Assembly (NCBI GenBank): GCA_910589415.1
Contig: OU342637.1
Coordinates: 37,230,162-37,294,161 of the forward strand
Direction: 5' to 3'
Origin: Malachius bipustulatus
Lineage: Eukaryota; Arthropoda; Insecta; Coleoptera; Melyridae
Length of the DNA: 64,000 nt
Part shown: positions 48,170 to 60,981 of the stretch, piece after piece
Layout: each line of letters starts with the position of its first letter
Position numbering within the stretch: the first letter of the stretch is position 1
Program-made: the position numbers and the translations under genes
Notes under the pieces: model-generated
The model's input: only the letters and a program-made list of their open reading frames with translations
What the model was told of the DNA's origin: nothing
Database searches by the model: none

Positions 48170-50490
48170 TATGAAGTTAGTTAAAGTAGGAAAAATAAAT
48201 TTTACAGACTTTTTTTTGAGCTTTATCGCAACAGTTAAAATAAAAAAATTCAAATATTGTTGTTCAAATTTTTATTATTGGTCTGATGAAGACAAAAATT
48301 GGCTAATATATATGTTTCGATTAACTCTTTTTTACGTATCAAACGAAACTGTTATGCCGTCGACGGAATAAAAATGACACCCCTTCAAACATCCCATATC
48401 CAAGGAACTTGGTCATTAAAAATAACAATTTTAATCAAGGCTTAGCCAAATTTTTATTCGGCATGCGATTTTGATCAAATTTGGTTTATGAGTGCTTTTC
48501 TACTAGGCCCTTTACAGTTTTATCATAAAATAGAAAAAAGAAAAAATCACAGACTTTTTTGTGGAAACTTTTTCGTAGCAGTTGGAATAAAATAATAAAG
48601 TTGTCAAATAATGTCGCGTCAATTTTTTATTTCTCACCCGATTAAGACCAAAATTGGCTCACATATACTGCTCGATTACCTCTTTTTTATGTATCAAATG
48701 AAAATGTTATGCCATCGATAGGGTAAAAATGACACCCCTTCAAACATTCCAAGTTTAAGGAACTTGGTCACTAAACATCACAATTTTTATCAAGGCTTAG
48801 CCAAATTTTTATTCTTCATGCGATTTTGATCAAATTTGGTTTATGAGTGCTTTTCTATTAGGCCCTTTACAGTTTTATCATGAAATAGAAAAAAGAAAAA
48901 ATCACAGACTTTTTTTGGAAACTTTTTCGTAGCAGTTGGAATAAAATAATAAAGTTGTCAAATAATGTCGCGTCAATTTTTTATTTCTCACCCGATTAAG
49001 ACCAAAATTGGCTCACATATACTGCTCGATTACCTCTTTTTTATGTATCAAACGAAAATGTTATGCCATCGATAGGATAAAAATGACACCCCTTCAAACA
49101 TTCCAAGTTTAAGGAACTTGGTCACTAAACATCACAATTTTTATCAAGGCTTAGCCAAATTTTTATTCTTCATGCGATTTTGATCAAATTTGGTTTATGA
49201 GTGCTTTTCTATTAGGCCCTTTACAGTTTTATCATGAAATAGAAAAAAGAAAAAATCACAGACTTTTTTTGGAAACTTTTTCGTAGCAGTTGGAATAAAA
49301 TAATAAAGTTGTCAAATAATGTCGCGTCAATTTTTTATTTCTCACCCGATTAAGACCAAAATTGGCTCACATATACTGCTCGATTACCTCTTTTTTATGT
49401 ATCAAACGAAAATGTTATGCCATCGATAGGATAAAAATGACACCCCTTCAAACATTCCAAGTCCAAGGAACTTGGTCACTAAAAATCACAATTTTTATCA
49501 AGGCTTAGCCAAATTTTTATTCTTCATGCGATTTTGATCAAATTTGGTTTATGAGTGCTTCTCTTTAGGCCCCTTCGCAGTTTTATCATAAAATAGAAAA
49601 AAGGAAAAATCACAGACTTTTTTTTTGAAACTTTTTCGTAGCAGTTGGATTAAAATAATAAAGTTGTCAAATAATGTCGCGTCAATTTTTATTTCTCACC
49701 CGATTGAGACCAAAATTGGCTCACATATACTGCTCGATTACCTCTTTTTTATGTATTAAACGAAAATGTTATGCCATCGATAGGGTAAAAATGACACCCC
49801 TTCAAACATTCCAAGTTTAAGGAACTTGGTCACTAAACATCACAATTTTTATCAAGGCTTAGCCAAATTTCTATTCTTCATGCGATTTTGATCAAATTTG
49901 GTTTATGAGTGCTTTTCTATTAGACCCTTTACAGTTTTATCATGAAATAGAAAAAAGAAAAAATCACAGATTTTTTTTGGAAACTTTTTCGTAGCAGTTG
50001 GAATAAAATAATAAAGTTGTCAAATAATGTCGCGTCAATTTTTTATTTCTCACCCGATTAAGACCAAAATTGGCTCACATATACTGCTCGATTACCTCTT
50101 TTTTATGTATCAAACGAAAATGTTATGCCATCGATAGGGTAAAAATGACACCCCTTCAAACATTCCAAGCCCAAGGAACTTGGTCACTAGAAATCACAAT
50201 TTCAAGCAACGCTTCGCCAAATTTTTATTCTTCATCCGATTTCGATTAAAATTTAGTTTATGAGTACATACTTCTCTATTAGGACCCTTTACAATTTCAA
50301 CAAATTTTTTTCTAAAAAATAAAAAAACGTAAAATCACAGAATTTTTTGAAGCTTTGTCGTAGCAGTAAGAATAAAAAAGTCAGGGTTTCAAATAATGTC
50401 GCGTCAAATTTTTATTTCTCACCCGATTAAGACCAAAGCTGGCTCACATATACTGCTCGATTACCTCTTTTTTATGTATTAAACAAAAAT
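48170..50490 (+). repeat. Homogeneous 354-bp satellite, about six units, dimeric
   Basis: ATGTCGCGTCAATTTTT occurs at 48611, 48965, 49319, 49674, 50027 and 50396, spacings 354, 354, 355, 353 and 369. A more diverged unit lies to the left, from about 48250. Neighbouring internal units are almost identical. Within each unit the halves starting near TCAATTTTTTATTTCTCACC and CCAAATTTTTATTCTTCATG are themselves related and are offset by about 182 and 172 bp, so the 354-bp unit is a dimer. No protein is encoded. Confidence 0.92.
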
Positions 50491-51880
50491 GTTATGCCGT
50501 CGACAAGAAAAAAATTCCAAGTCCAAAGTGCAGAAAAACTTGTCCAAAAAGATCAAAACTTTAGACAGCTTTAAAAAACAAAATTTTTATATTGGATTTG
50601 TTTTGGGAAAGGGATCGAAAATAGCTTTACAACCATGTAAATATACAGAGCGTTCCATTAATATTGTTCGAGTTATGACCAAAATCTATACCTAGTTGGT
50701 GATGATTGTCTCTCTAATAAAATGCAATGAACTTCTCGAAAAAGTTCGGCAGTCCCACAACATAATTAAATATTGAAGAAAAAACAGAGGTAAGATTTAT
50801 ATCGTAAATATTAAAAGACAGATAAAACAAGAGCTAGAACTCATCCGAAATGGTCATTAATAATCCAGTTCCGAAAATAACCAGACACAACAACAAACTG
50901 TACGCTTATTCTTACACGCCTGGAGAGTTAGAAATTATCTCGAAACTTCTTAAAATAACTTATGGACGATTCCGGCTCCGGCCAGTTGTACTTGTTCGAC
51001 GGTCCGTGTCCGAGAGGAGGAGAATCGTCGATTTTCAGTGCATTTTCGAAATAAAACTGTCAGTTAGAGCGGCGGCTGCAAGTCATAACTCAATGTCTTC
51101 ATTATTAAGTACACTCCAGGTCTTCTATTATTTCGTAACTAACCTACATCAAGATTAATGGAAATGAGCCGGACCGACACATCGCGCGCACACACGCATA
51201 CACGCACACACTTTCAGGAAGTCCAAGAATTATTATCCATGATGAGATTGGTTTGGTTTTCGGTGGCGCTGGTGCTAGTGCAAAGTAGAACGTAGATCAA
51301 CGTTCTTGATTATATTACGTTTATTAGATTTGATAATTGTTTGTTTTCATTTTTACAGCAGCAGCATAGGGTAGCGTTTCATCATACGCATATATTTGGA
51401 CGATATCAGTCCAAATACCTAACGTACGATTTATTTCATCATCAGCATGATAGGGTTTCACCTCATTATGCGCCTGCTTGGTGACTGGTCTACTGGTCAC
51501 GCTGGAGGTACACAACTCCTCCCTACTATACCCATATACACCATGATCTCAGTTCTTGGACAAACTTAAAATTTTACAATTGGAGTAAACATTGGTAACA
51601 AAATACTTCCGTATCAGTTCTTGCTCTTTTTGACTTCATGAAATAAACATTTTCGAGCCACGGTCGTGGATCCTACCAGAAGCTTGTCTAGCTTGGCCCA
51701 GAACTGTGGCTTTAGACATCTGCAGTCCGGGATAGAAGCTTGTCGAAAGTGGAGACAGTCACGTTTTTGCTCACTTTAGTGAGAAGTCCCGTCAAGATCA
51801 AAAATGCTATGAACCCTAAAATATGGTAAATCACAGATAACGGAAACAGTTACTTCTAATTTGTTCAATAAAAACGATTT
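50491..51880. other. Non-repetitive spacer between two related satellite arrays
   Basis: No gene is convincing. A short CA/CACG-rich stretch is at 51180-51212. Confidence 0.4.
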
Positions 51881-53960
51881 GTCAATGAGAGGGTGCTTAA
51901 AACATTCAAAGTCCAATGTAGAGGCCACTAAGAATTCTAATTTTCAAATAATGGCCGCCTTAATTTTATTTCTCATCCAATTTTGATAAAATTTATTTCG
52001 TAATCATGTCTTCATCTGCCTTTTTGAATTCTGGATACATTCATAAATGTCTAAAAAGTACAAAAATTAAGCAGTCCTCATAAGTAGCAAACTCCAGGTA
52101 GTCCAGGTATGAGATTTTGAAAATTCAATTTCTCAAAAAACGTCTCGCCAAATCATATTTTTTTATGCGATTTAGACCAAATTTGGTCCACAAACACTTC
52201 TCATTCTATTCTTTTTTGCTTAACCAATAAAAATCTTAAGCTATGGACAGAAAAAAAATTACGGCTCTTTAAACATTCGAAATCCAATGAACGAACTACC
52301 AAGAGTACAATTTTCAAACAACGCCCTTCAAAAAGTTATTTTTCATCAAATTTTGATCAAATTGTTTTATTATCTGCTTTTTAGGATTCTGGATATACAA
52401 ATGATAAAAAAATTACATCCAAATTAATCAGCCCTGCTAAGTAGCAAGTCTCAGGCATGGGAATTTATAAAATTCAAGTTCTCAAAAAACGTCTCGCCAA
52501 ATCATAATTTTTTATACGAATTAAACCAAATTTGGTCCACAAACACTTTTTATTCAACTATTTTTTAACAATCACTTTCATTTACTTTTTCTATTTATCA
52601 ACCAAAAAATCTTGTAAAAGTGACTAAACACTAATAATCGGCCCTCAAAAAAGTTAAGTATTCAAGGAATGGGATTTAAAAATTCAAGTATTCAAAAAAC
52701 TTTGCGTCAAATTATAATTTTTCATGTGATTTAAACCAAATTTGGTCCATCAACACTTCTCATTCAACTCTTTTTTGCTCAACCAATAAAAATGGTATGC
52801 CATCGGCAGAAAGGGAATGACGGCTCTTCAAACATTCAAAATCCAATGAAGGAATTACAATGAGTTCAAATTTTAAAACAAGCGCGCCCTTCAAAACTTT
52901 ATTTTTCATCCAATTTTGATAATTTTTTTCCTAATTACCTCTTGACCTAGTTTTTAGAATTCTGGATATATGTATAAATGATAGAGATAAAATTGCGCCC
53001 AAAATAATCAGCCCTGCTAAGTAGCAAGCCAATGGGGCTTGAAAAATTCAAGTCCTCAAAAAACGTCTCGCCAAATTATAATTTTTCATGTGATTTAAAC
53101 CAAATTTGGTTCATGATAACTTCTTATTCAACTCTTTTTTGCTTAATCAATAAAAATGTTATGCCGTCGGCAGAAAAAAATTACAGCCCTTCAAACATTC
53201 AAGGGCCAATTCACTCAGAATTTAAATTTTCAAACAACGGTCGTCAAAGTTTTATTTCTCATCCAGTTTTGATAAAATTTGTTTGACAACAACCACTTTC
53301 ATTTACTTTTTCTATTTCTCAACCAAAAAATCTTGTAAAAGTGACTAAACACTAATAATTGGCCCTCAAAAAATTTAAGTATTCAAGGAATGGGATTTAA
53401 AAATTCAAGTATTCAAAAAACTTCGCGCCAAATTATAATTTTTTATGCGATTAAAACCAAATTTAGTCCATGAACACTTCTCATTCAACTCTTTTTTGCT
53501 TAACCAATAAAACTGTTATGCTATCGGCAGAAAAAAAATGACAGCCCTTCAAACATTCAAGGGCCAATTCACTCAGAATTAAAATTTTCAAACAACGGCC
53601 GCCACAGTTTTATTTCTCACCCAATTTTGATAAAATTTGTTTGATAACAACCACTTCATTTACTTTCTCTATTTCTGAGCCAACAAACTTCTAAAATTGA
53701 CTAAAAAATAATAAACGGCCTTAAAAATAACAAATATTCAAGGAATGATATTTAAAAAAATTTAAGTATTCAAAAAACTTGCGTCAAATTATAATTTTTC
53801 ATGCAATTTAGACTAAATTTAGACTACAAACACTTCTCATTCCACTATTTTTTGCTTAATCAATAAAAGTTGTATGCCAGTGGCAGGAAAAAAATGACAG
53901 CTGTTCAAACATTAAGTTCGATGATATAGTGGTCACTAAGAATTAATTTTTTTTAATTCA
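51881..53960 (+). repeat. Diverged array of the same satellite family
   Basis: ACCAAATTTGGTCCA or variants occur near 52176, 52525, 52735, 53099, 53456 and 53810. Most spacings are 349-364 bp and one is 210. The shared AATGTTATGCCaTCGg, ACaGCCCTTCAAACATTC and TTTTTATGCGATTT blocks match the 354-bp units at 48.2-50.5 kb. Divergence between units is much higher here. Confidence 0.82.
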
Positions 53961-54289
53961 TTTGGTAATAATTACGTCTTCATCAATTTTTTTAATTTAT
54001 GAACACAAGAATGTTATAAAATTGACTATAGTAGAAAAAGCCCTTCTTCCAAGATAATGACAGCCAGTATACTGAAAATAGACATAATATTACCTCCAGC
54101 CCAGCAGATATACATACGTTCCATAAATAATTAGCCCGAAAACTCTTCCCATACAAACAAACAAACAAACCAGCAAGGTACAGTTTTCTTTATTTACATG
54201 TCTGAATGAAGCTCCAGTTATTAGACTCAATTACAAACGGTCGTTTAACTGTAAACACTCACGAAAACTACCAAGACTAGGACTAGAGC

Positions 54290-54711
54290 TAGATTATGAC
54301 GTGCAGCTCGTACCGTTTCAGCTTCGCCGGTACGCTCGGTTTCACTGTCCGCTTTAATTTTAATTTCGACGGAAACTGCAACGTCGTGATAAATACAGAA
54401 TCAGATACCCTGAAACCGAAACCTGAAAGTGCGTCTCCTCCTGTGAGTGAACCTCTCCACAGCCTCTCCTGAAACCTGAAATATTGCAATACGAATTTAG
54501 TCGCGTCGCGTTGTTGCGTTGGTGGCGTTACGTTTTGGTTTTGCTCGCTTCTTCTCATCGTCCGTGGTGCTGGTGTTGGTGCTGGTGCGTGACATGGTGG
54601 ATCTTTCAGTGAAAGAAGTTTTTCTGTGATCGCCGAGGAGTTCCCTCATTTATTAGTACTATCGAGGTTTTTATTCATCTCCACTGGATCGGGAGGAAGA
54701 GGATATGGAAA
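54290..54711 (+). promoter_or_regulatory. Upstream region and 5' UTR of the exon at 54712
   Basis: A GC-richer segment (GTCGCGTCGCG near 54500, GGTGCTGGTGTTGGTGCTGG near 54569-54588) in otherwise AT-rich sequence, as expected for a promoter-proximal region. An out-of-frame ATG occurs at 54705, 7 bases before the chosen start. No TATA box is convincing. Confidence 0.4.
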
Positions 54712-54783
54712 ATGGAGTACTTCCAAGAATGGCAAGATACGGAAGAAAAAACAGTCACCAAGACTACAACCAAGACCACCAAG
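54712..54783 (+). CDS. Likely alternative first coding exon (B), partial
   Basis: ATG 54712-54714 (context AAAATGG) opens 24 codons, MEYFQEWQDTEEKTVTK followed by a threonine/lysine-rich TTTKTTK, and ends at AAG|GTGTGT, a good donor in phase 0. That is the same phase as exon A at 34130-34207. The threonine-lysine repeat looks like a disordered N-terminal tail. I do not recognise the family. Both exons are short, charged and plus-strand, with 20.5 kb between them, which fits two promoters of one gene whose common exons lie right of the window. An alternative frame from the ATG at 54705 also reaches the donor but in phase 1 and gives a less natural peptide. Confidence 0.45.
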
Positions 54784-55300
54784 GTGTGTTTTTATTTTTA
54801 TTTTACTCTCAAATTGATTGCTATAATCGATTTTTGTGCATCGAGAGGATGTGATATGAGCGAGCGCGTGAGTATGTGGCGATGGCGAGTTACGGAATTT
54901 GTTTTTGTGTAAGGTTTTTACCGTGCCAAGAGGTTAGTTATTTATGTGTTAACTGAAGCATTCATTAAAAAAATAGAACTAGGTAGTTGTCATCATAAAA
55001 GTAGATCTCGTTCTGGTTTAAATAATGAGAGAAATTAATTGGAAAGGAAAAGTAACGCCTAAATTTAACAATTGTTATTTTTACGACCGATTGAGCGATA
55101 CGCAAGAGAACGTTCCCGTTATCAAGACAATAATCTTATTCTTTCAACGCTATTTAGATCCAAAAATATCAATGAGCATAGTTATTTTTTCTTACCGTCT
55201 ACATAATATAATGTAACACGTGTCAATCAATTCTTAAGAATTCTATACCGCTGAGATCATAATATCTCCCCCCTCCCTCAATTTTTAGACCTGTCGAGGT
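54784..55300 (+). other. Intron start after exon B
   Basis: Non-coding; no feature is seen. Confidence 0.4.
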
Positions 55301-55309
55301 GAAACATTT

Positions 55310-57700
55310 TCTTGGGAACAGTGAAGGTTTCTTACATTTTATTCCAAAAAGATCTCCAATGGTTTTGGGGTGATGTTTCGTATATGGTGTTTATTTGGTC
55401 GTGGTTGGGGGTTCTCTCTCTTAATTGGAAGAAGTTTTTTTTATCAATTTTTGAACGCAGAAATTTTTTGCCACTGCTTGATGAGTTTAGATCACTTTGG
55501 CCGTTATTTTTATTAAAAGAGGAGTGATATTGGTGATAGTTTTGACATGGGGATGAAGAAAGATTCAATTTCTTTGGAAAAACTGGAAAGACAAATTATC
55601 ATATCTGGGAAGTGAGAATTTTGCAGTGGGAACAGTTAACATAGCTCGTGGCTGTTTTGTCCCCGATGATGGGGGGCAGAAATTGGGAACAATTTTACCG
55701 CAAGTGCTTCGAGCTTCTTTATTGGAAGAGGTGATCAGGAAAAACCAACGCAAAGTTTTGGAACAGCTGCCAAAAGATTTTTTCATCGTTTTCAGTACGA
55801 AACATATCCCACCCCTCCGTCAAGGGTAAAAAAGCTGGCAGGCTACTTGCAAAAATCAAAATTCGAAAGAAAGAACCGCGAGCAGTGTCACCAAAAGTAG
55901 TTTTTGTTGTTCTTGAGGAGGATTGTTCAGTAAATGGTGTGATTTTTTTTTATCATTGTGGAGAGATTTTCGGTGAGGTTGCTCGAAAATTTATACAGAT
56001 GATCACTTTTTCTAGAACGTGTTTTGCATCACTTTTTGAAAGTAGAATTTTTCTAAACCAAGGCCAGAAACCAAGGTGGGAAGAGTTGAAGTTGCTTTTG
56101 ACTAAATGGCGAGAAGAAATTGGTCATAATTTGGAAATGATGGTCCAGGTGCTTTGGAGCAGTTGAGAAAGTAAACAACGGGGACCAAAAGTAGTTTTTC
56201 TTAATTTTCAGTATGAAGTTTCCCACCTGAATAACCTCGTCAAGATGAAAAAGGTTCCACCTACTTGCAAAAGTCAAAAATTCGAAAGAAAGAACCTCGA
56301 GCAGTGTCACCAAAATTAATTTTTGGTGTTCTTGGGGAGGGTTTGTTTGGTAATGATGTTTTTTTTATCATGGTGGAGACTGGAGAGGTTTTCAGTGAGT
56401 TTGTTATAAATGTTTGACAGGTGATCATGTTTTCTGGAACGTGTTGTTTTGCGTCACTGTCTGAAGGTAAGATTTCTGAAGCCAGGACGAAGATGTTGGG
56501 TGGGAAGAGTCGAGATTGCTTTTCACTGTTAATGGAGAAAAAGAATTTGGTGAACAGTTTCTTTGGAACGGCTGAGAAGGAAACGAACGTCAACCAAAGA
56601 GTAATTTGGTAATCATTTTCAGTATGAAATATCCCACCTAAATAACCTCGCCAGGGAGAAAAAGTTGAAAGAGGGATTGATCTCCAAAAAGCCCATCTTT
56701 GGTGATGTTGAGGAGGGTTTTTTGCCAAAAAGTGTTTTTTTATCATGATGGGAGAGGTTTATCGGGGGGGAATATTCCTCGAAGTTTTTTACAGGTGATC
56801 ACTTGTTCTGTGATTGTTTGATTCCTGTAAATGGAGGGATTAATTTGGACATGGGAATAAAGAAGTTCCAGTTTAATTGGAACAGCTGAGAAGGCAAGGT
56901 CGTATCGTAAAAAGTTTGGGAATTGTGACCAAAACTATTTTTTTTTCATCATTTTGTAAAAAAGGGTTTTGATCTCGAGAAGTGGGAATTTTTAACGGTG
57001 CAGAGGAAGTTCGCTCACTTGAAGATGGTTTTTTGATCATGCTAGGAGAGAAATTTGTCCGAGAGGAAGCAAATTTCTCCAAATTTTTGACATCAATTTT
57101 TCTGTAATTTTGAATTTGGTGCTTCACTCTCTAAAAGTGGGATTTCTTGGAACCAAGACGCAGATGTGCGGTGGGAAGAGTGTAAATTGCTATTGACTGT
57201 TTGTTTTCGATAATGGGGAGAAGAAATTGGTGATAATTTGGACATGGGAACTAAGGGGGTTCCAGTTTCCCCCTGTGGTGACGGAACTATTTTTGTTTCG
57301 TCATTTTGTAAATAAAGCTTTTAAACTCGGGAAGTGCGGGTACTTTTGGCGGTGCTGGGAAGGGTTTCTGACTTAAAGGCGAGGGAGGGAGTACATTTCT
57401 CGAAATTTTCGACTACTAGATAGAGATTACTTTATCTGGAACTTTGAATTTTGCTCCACTCTCCAAAATGGGATTTTTAAACCAAAAGGCAATTGGACGG
57501 TGGGAAGAGTGCAAATTGTTATTGACTGTTTGTTTCCGGTGATGGAGGGAAGAAATTACTGATAATTTGGGCATGAGAATCAATTGGGTTTCAAAAAGAG
57601 ACTGCAATTTTTCTAAATTTTGGGGAGAGCTGCTTGATGAATGGTGGTTCCTTATCATGGCGGGGCGTGTGGTTAATTGCAACAGCTGTCATATACTAAG
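55310..57700. repeat. Degenerate tandem array of about 315-410 bp units
   Basis: GGAACAGcTGaGAAgG blocks occur near 55757, 56153, 56562 and 56878. They are followed by TTTTCAGTATGAAaTaTCCCACC and AATAACCTCGtCAaG, and shared GAAAGAAAGAACC, CACCAAAA and GTGGGAAGAGT words link the rest. Divergence is high. Short frames on both strands result from the repeat. Confidence 0.75.
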
Positions 57701-58029
57701 AACGTAAACTAAATCGTGGGAGTTTATACGCCCCTAGTCTTTGCCGTTTGCAAAAAGTAACAATTCGAAAGGGAGTTTGACTTTGAAGACAAAAGCTGAA
57801 GAACGATGCTGGATGTATAATGTAATGGGACGAGTTGAAGTCCTTTTTGGCTGTTTGTTTCTGGCATTGAAAGGAATAATTTGACCGGATGAACGCAAGG
57901 GTTTCTGGGATAGCTAATCCCTCTTGTTGGTGTGGTTGGTCAAAGAAAAAGTTGTGGTATAGTAACTGGTTTTCGTTGAAAGGGACTCACACCATATTTG
58001 GATACTGAAATTATGACGTTTGAAGAAAT

Positions 58030-58438
58030 GAACTTTAAGATACCTTGACCACTTCTTCACACGTTTTGAATTTCCGAATGGAACTTCGTCTGAATATCTT
58101 AGACAGTCGTCCGGGGCTGTTTTTCGGCTGATATGCATCTTGAGCCGCAGACATCTTATTGTCAATTTCAAAAATGATTGGGGTCGATGGAAAAGCTTCA
58201 AAAAAGAATTCATCCACCAAATTCTGCCTTCTATACAGTAACAAAGACCACCCGTTTGGGAGTTATTAAAACACAATCCATAAGGACCAAGATCCACAGA
58301 ATCGGAACTTGACTTGGACAACATAAACGTTTGAATAGTCCACAACATCAGCGCCATCACCATGGTCATCCAAGAGTCCTCAGTTGACCGTGTTCTTAGT
58401 GCTAATGAATACCTATATGGACTTGTATATCCCCGAGT
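58030..58438 (-). pseudogene. Possible decayed protein-coding segment, unrecognised
   Basis: On the minus strand a frame open from 58438 contains MTMVMALMLWTIQTFML, a hydrophobic stretch, then SVDLGPYGLCFNNS. Around 58255-58262 protein-like reading continues in another frame (NGWSLLLYRRQNLVDEFF, then FEIDNKMSAAQDAYQP and RLSKIFRRSSIRKFKTCEEV) to a donor-like K|GTATCT near 58031. A single frameshift would explain the switch. I recognise no family, and a chance frame in this composition is possible. Confidence 0.25.
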
Positions 58439-58444
58439 CGGTTA

Positions 58445-59510
58445 GTCGTGCATGGCTTCAGCGCGCCTACAACGGAGTGCAAGTTTCTGGTACTTCCAAA
58501 AATAAAAAGTTTCTGACAGGACGAATCGTAGACTGAGTAAATGGGAGCTATATATTTGAGCCAAAGACAGCAGTGCTCTCATTAAATAAAAATTGCTCAT
58601 AATAAAAATCGTAGCTGTTTGTAACACTCAACAAGTAACACCCTGTATATTTAGAATTAGGAAGCATACCCGGAGAGAGTTGAAAAAAAAATGCATAAAC
58701 TGTTTAGACGATCTAAGAGAAAGATAAGTTTAGATCGGGTCGACGTGTAATGGCCTCATTTAATTATTTATTGTGTCAAGTGACCCTCACCAAAATAATA
58801 CTCGGATCCAAACTGAAATGAAACAAGCCTAGGAGCGTTACAGGCTTACAGGAGGATAAGTATCACATTTATTTTTATTCAATTCGAGGGGATTTGTTAG
58901 TTATAAACACACAGAGGGTGTTCTTGAGTATGTTTAGAAACGAGGTGCAACCATTGAAATGAACGCTGGTTGAAGGATCCCTGACCGGGGAACTGCGTCC
59001 AAGAATAATCTCCATCTCCAAGAACAATAATTGTCAACAGTTAGTTGTTCATAGAATCCCCTTCCCCGTTCCATCGAAAATAGGTTATGGTGACGTCATT
59101 ATGGCGAAAGAGAGAGTTCGATATGATGAGAAGAGTCTCGTTGATGAGGATGGTGAAGAGGACATCAAAACAAAACTGATGATGAGGATGACGCGTGCGT
59201 CACTGGGATCAAAGAAATGAAACTGAGGTTACTTTTTTATTCCAGCGAGCCTTTGTATCATGTCTGCTGAACGCGCCTTATGTGTTGCTACAAAATTAGT
59301 TATTTGTCGCATTAGATTTGACGATTAAGATTAACTTTATGTGAATTAAGTTAAAGTAGAGATTGCATTTTTGATAACACTAATTATTTATTGTCAGCAA
59401 GAATATAAGAAGAATAACATCGAATAATAATTAATAAAATAATAATAATAAAATAGATCTGAGAGTGTAAATTGGGTAATGGTACAAAACATGGCGTTCT
59501 TAACAGGATA
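58445..59510. other. Non-coding stretch
   Basis: No gene is seen. ACACCCTGTATA near 58638-58649 resembles the end of the CAGGGTG-type elements. A TGACGTCA is at 59092. Confidence 0.4.
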
Positions 59511-59516
59511 ATTATA

Positions 59517-59569
59517 GGGTACCTGTTTTACCGCCATTGACGCTTACTAGTGTCGGTAATACAGGTACC
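59517..59569. mobile_element. 53-bp hairpin element with 5-bp duplication
   Basis: GGTACCTGTTTTACCG at 59518 faces CGGTAATACAGGTACC ending at 59569, with GACGCTTACTAGTGT in the centre. TTATA lies directly on both sides (59512-59516 and 59570-59574). The same hairpin recurs at 60915-60981. Confidence 0.6.
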
Positions 59570-60914
59570 TTATAAATTAATAAGATAATTAACACTCTCA
59601 TTAATTAGATCATCATAATTATTATTATTTTATCAATTCTATGTTCTTCTTTTTATTCTTGTTGACCCACATCCCATTTTGATATTTAATCACAGTTATA
59701 ACACCTGAAATCCTGGAAATAACTACTTTACCATGCTACTCGGGCAAAATAATGGAAGGTAAAAGCGGATGCGTTTCATGAGGATCAACGTCGTCTCGAA
59801 AAGGGAGAAAACAAAGATGGCGCATTTCGTAAAAACGAATCATAAATAGTATGTGATCAAATTTAACGGCAGAAGAAAGAGCTGTTACAATGTTAGAGAG
59901 CAGAAGAAGTTCTCGAAACGTCACGAGAGGTCTCAGTAACGTCATTAAAAAAAAAAAAATGTAATGATGATGAGATGCGGAATGCCAGAAAAAATTAACA
60001 AATTTACAGATTTATATGTATTATTGTAAATACTAAGACGTGTATTTGACCTAGGAATGTCTGTATTTATGTAATAAGATGAATCACGATTGCTAAAATT
60101 TTGGCATTGAAAATGAGTGAATGATATCAGAATACAGAATGTGTATTTGTGCTTATTTTCGCTTTAAATTTTATAAAGCAATCTTTAAATCGAATCGTGG
60201 GTACCACCTGTTAAATTCTGCTTTGTTTTCAAAATGCCAATGGATCCAAACTATAATGAAACTGCATCTGAAGAGCTAATTATATATCCGGCTCAAAGGA
60301 CCAGAAAATTTCTTCACCTCTGGCACAATGGAAGTTATTTATGTCTCTAACGCGATACTTTTTTTATGTCTATCTTGAAGCCTTCTTTGTATGATCAGTC
60401 TTCTTTGTTGTATTTTAGAAGTGCCCTGTCATCGTGTTTTTTCTTCTTATTCAGCATTTCTGGTTTGAGACTACGTTCAAGATACACGTCTTAGCTATTT
60501 TTTTTTTTATTAATTTACTTATTTAAAGTAAATGTATTTAATCTCTTCCTCTTACCATTGCATATCAGATCTATAAGCTTATAATCGTTCGATTGCCCAT
60601 CTTTATTCAAGTTATATACAGACTTCGATTCGATCTTATCCACACAACGTCCTGTCGACCTTGAGAGGGCGGCGACTTCATCCTCAACGAAATGCCCTTA
60701 AGACACGTTTATTGAATAATCGTCTCAACGAAGAGAGTCATCTTCCCCCCCCCCCCCCTTCTTAAGTCGTCCTATAATGTACCGCTTTTCTTACTCAAAT
60801 ACAAAAAAATGATGGTTAGATTATTTCAGTAACAGTTTAATGTAGTGAGGGCTCTTTTCCGCTATGACCGTTTCATATTCCGTTCTGCATCGGCATCTGA
60901 TTCGTGCACAGTTA

Positions 60915-60981
60915 GCTAGGGTACCTGTATTACTGTATCGACACTGACGCTTACTAGTGTCGGTAATACAGGTACCCTAGC
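60915..60981. repeat. Perfect-arm hairpin related to the 59.5-kb element
   Basis: GCTAGGGTACCTGTATTAC at 60915 is inverted perfectly as GTAATACAGGTACCCTAGC ending at 60981. An inner GACACT/AGTGTC pair surrounds GACGCTTACT. The right arm is duplicated at about 61137-61177. Confidence 0.8.

Noticed and set aside
48170..53960. CRISPR-like array
   Set aside because: The repeat units are long, contiguous satellites in a eukaryotic genome, without short spaced repeats or cas genes.
58035..58244. Neuropeptide precursor idea for the minus-strand segment
   Set aside because: There are no dibasic-flanked amidated peptides or cysteine pattern of a known family; kept only as a low-confidence decayed segment.
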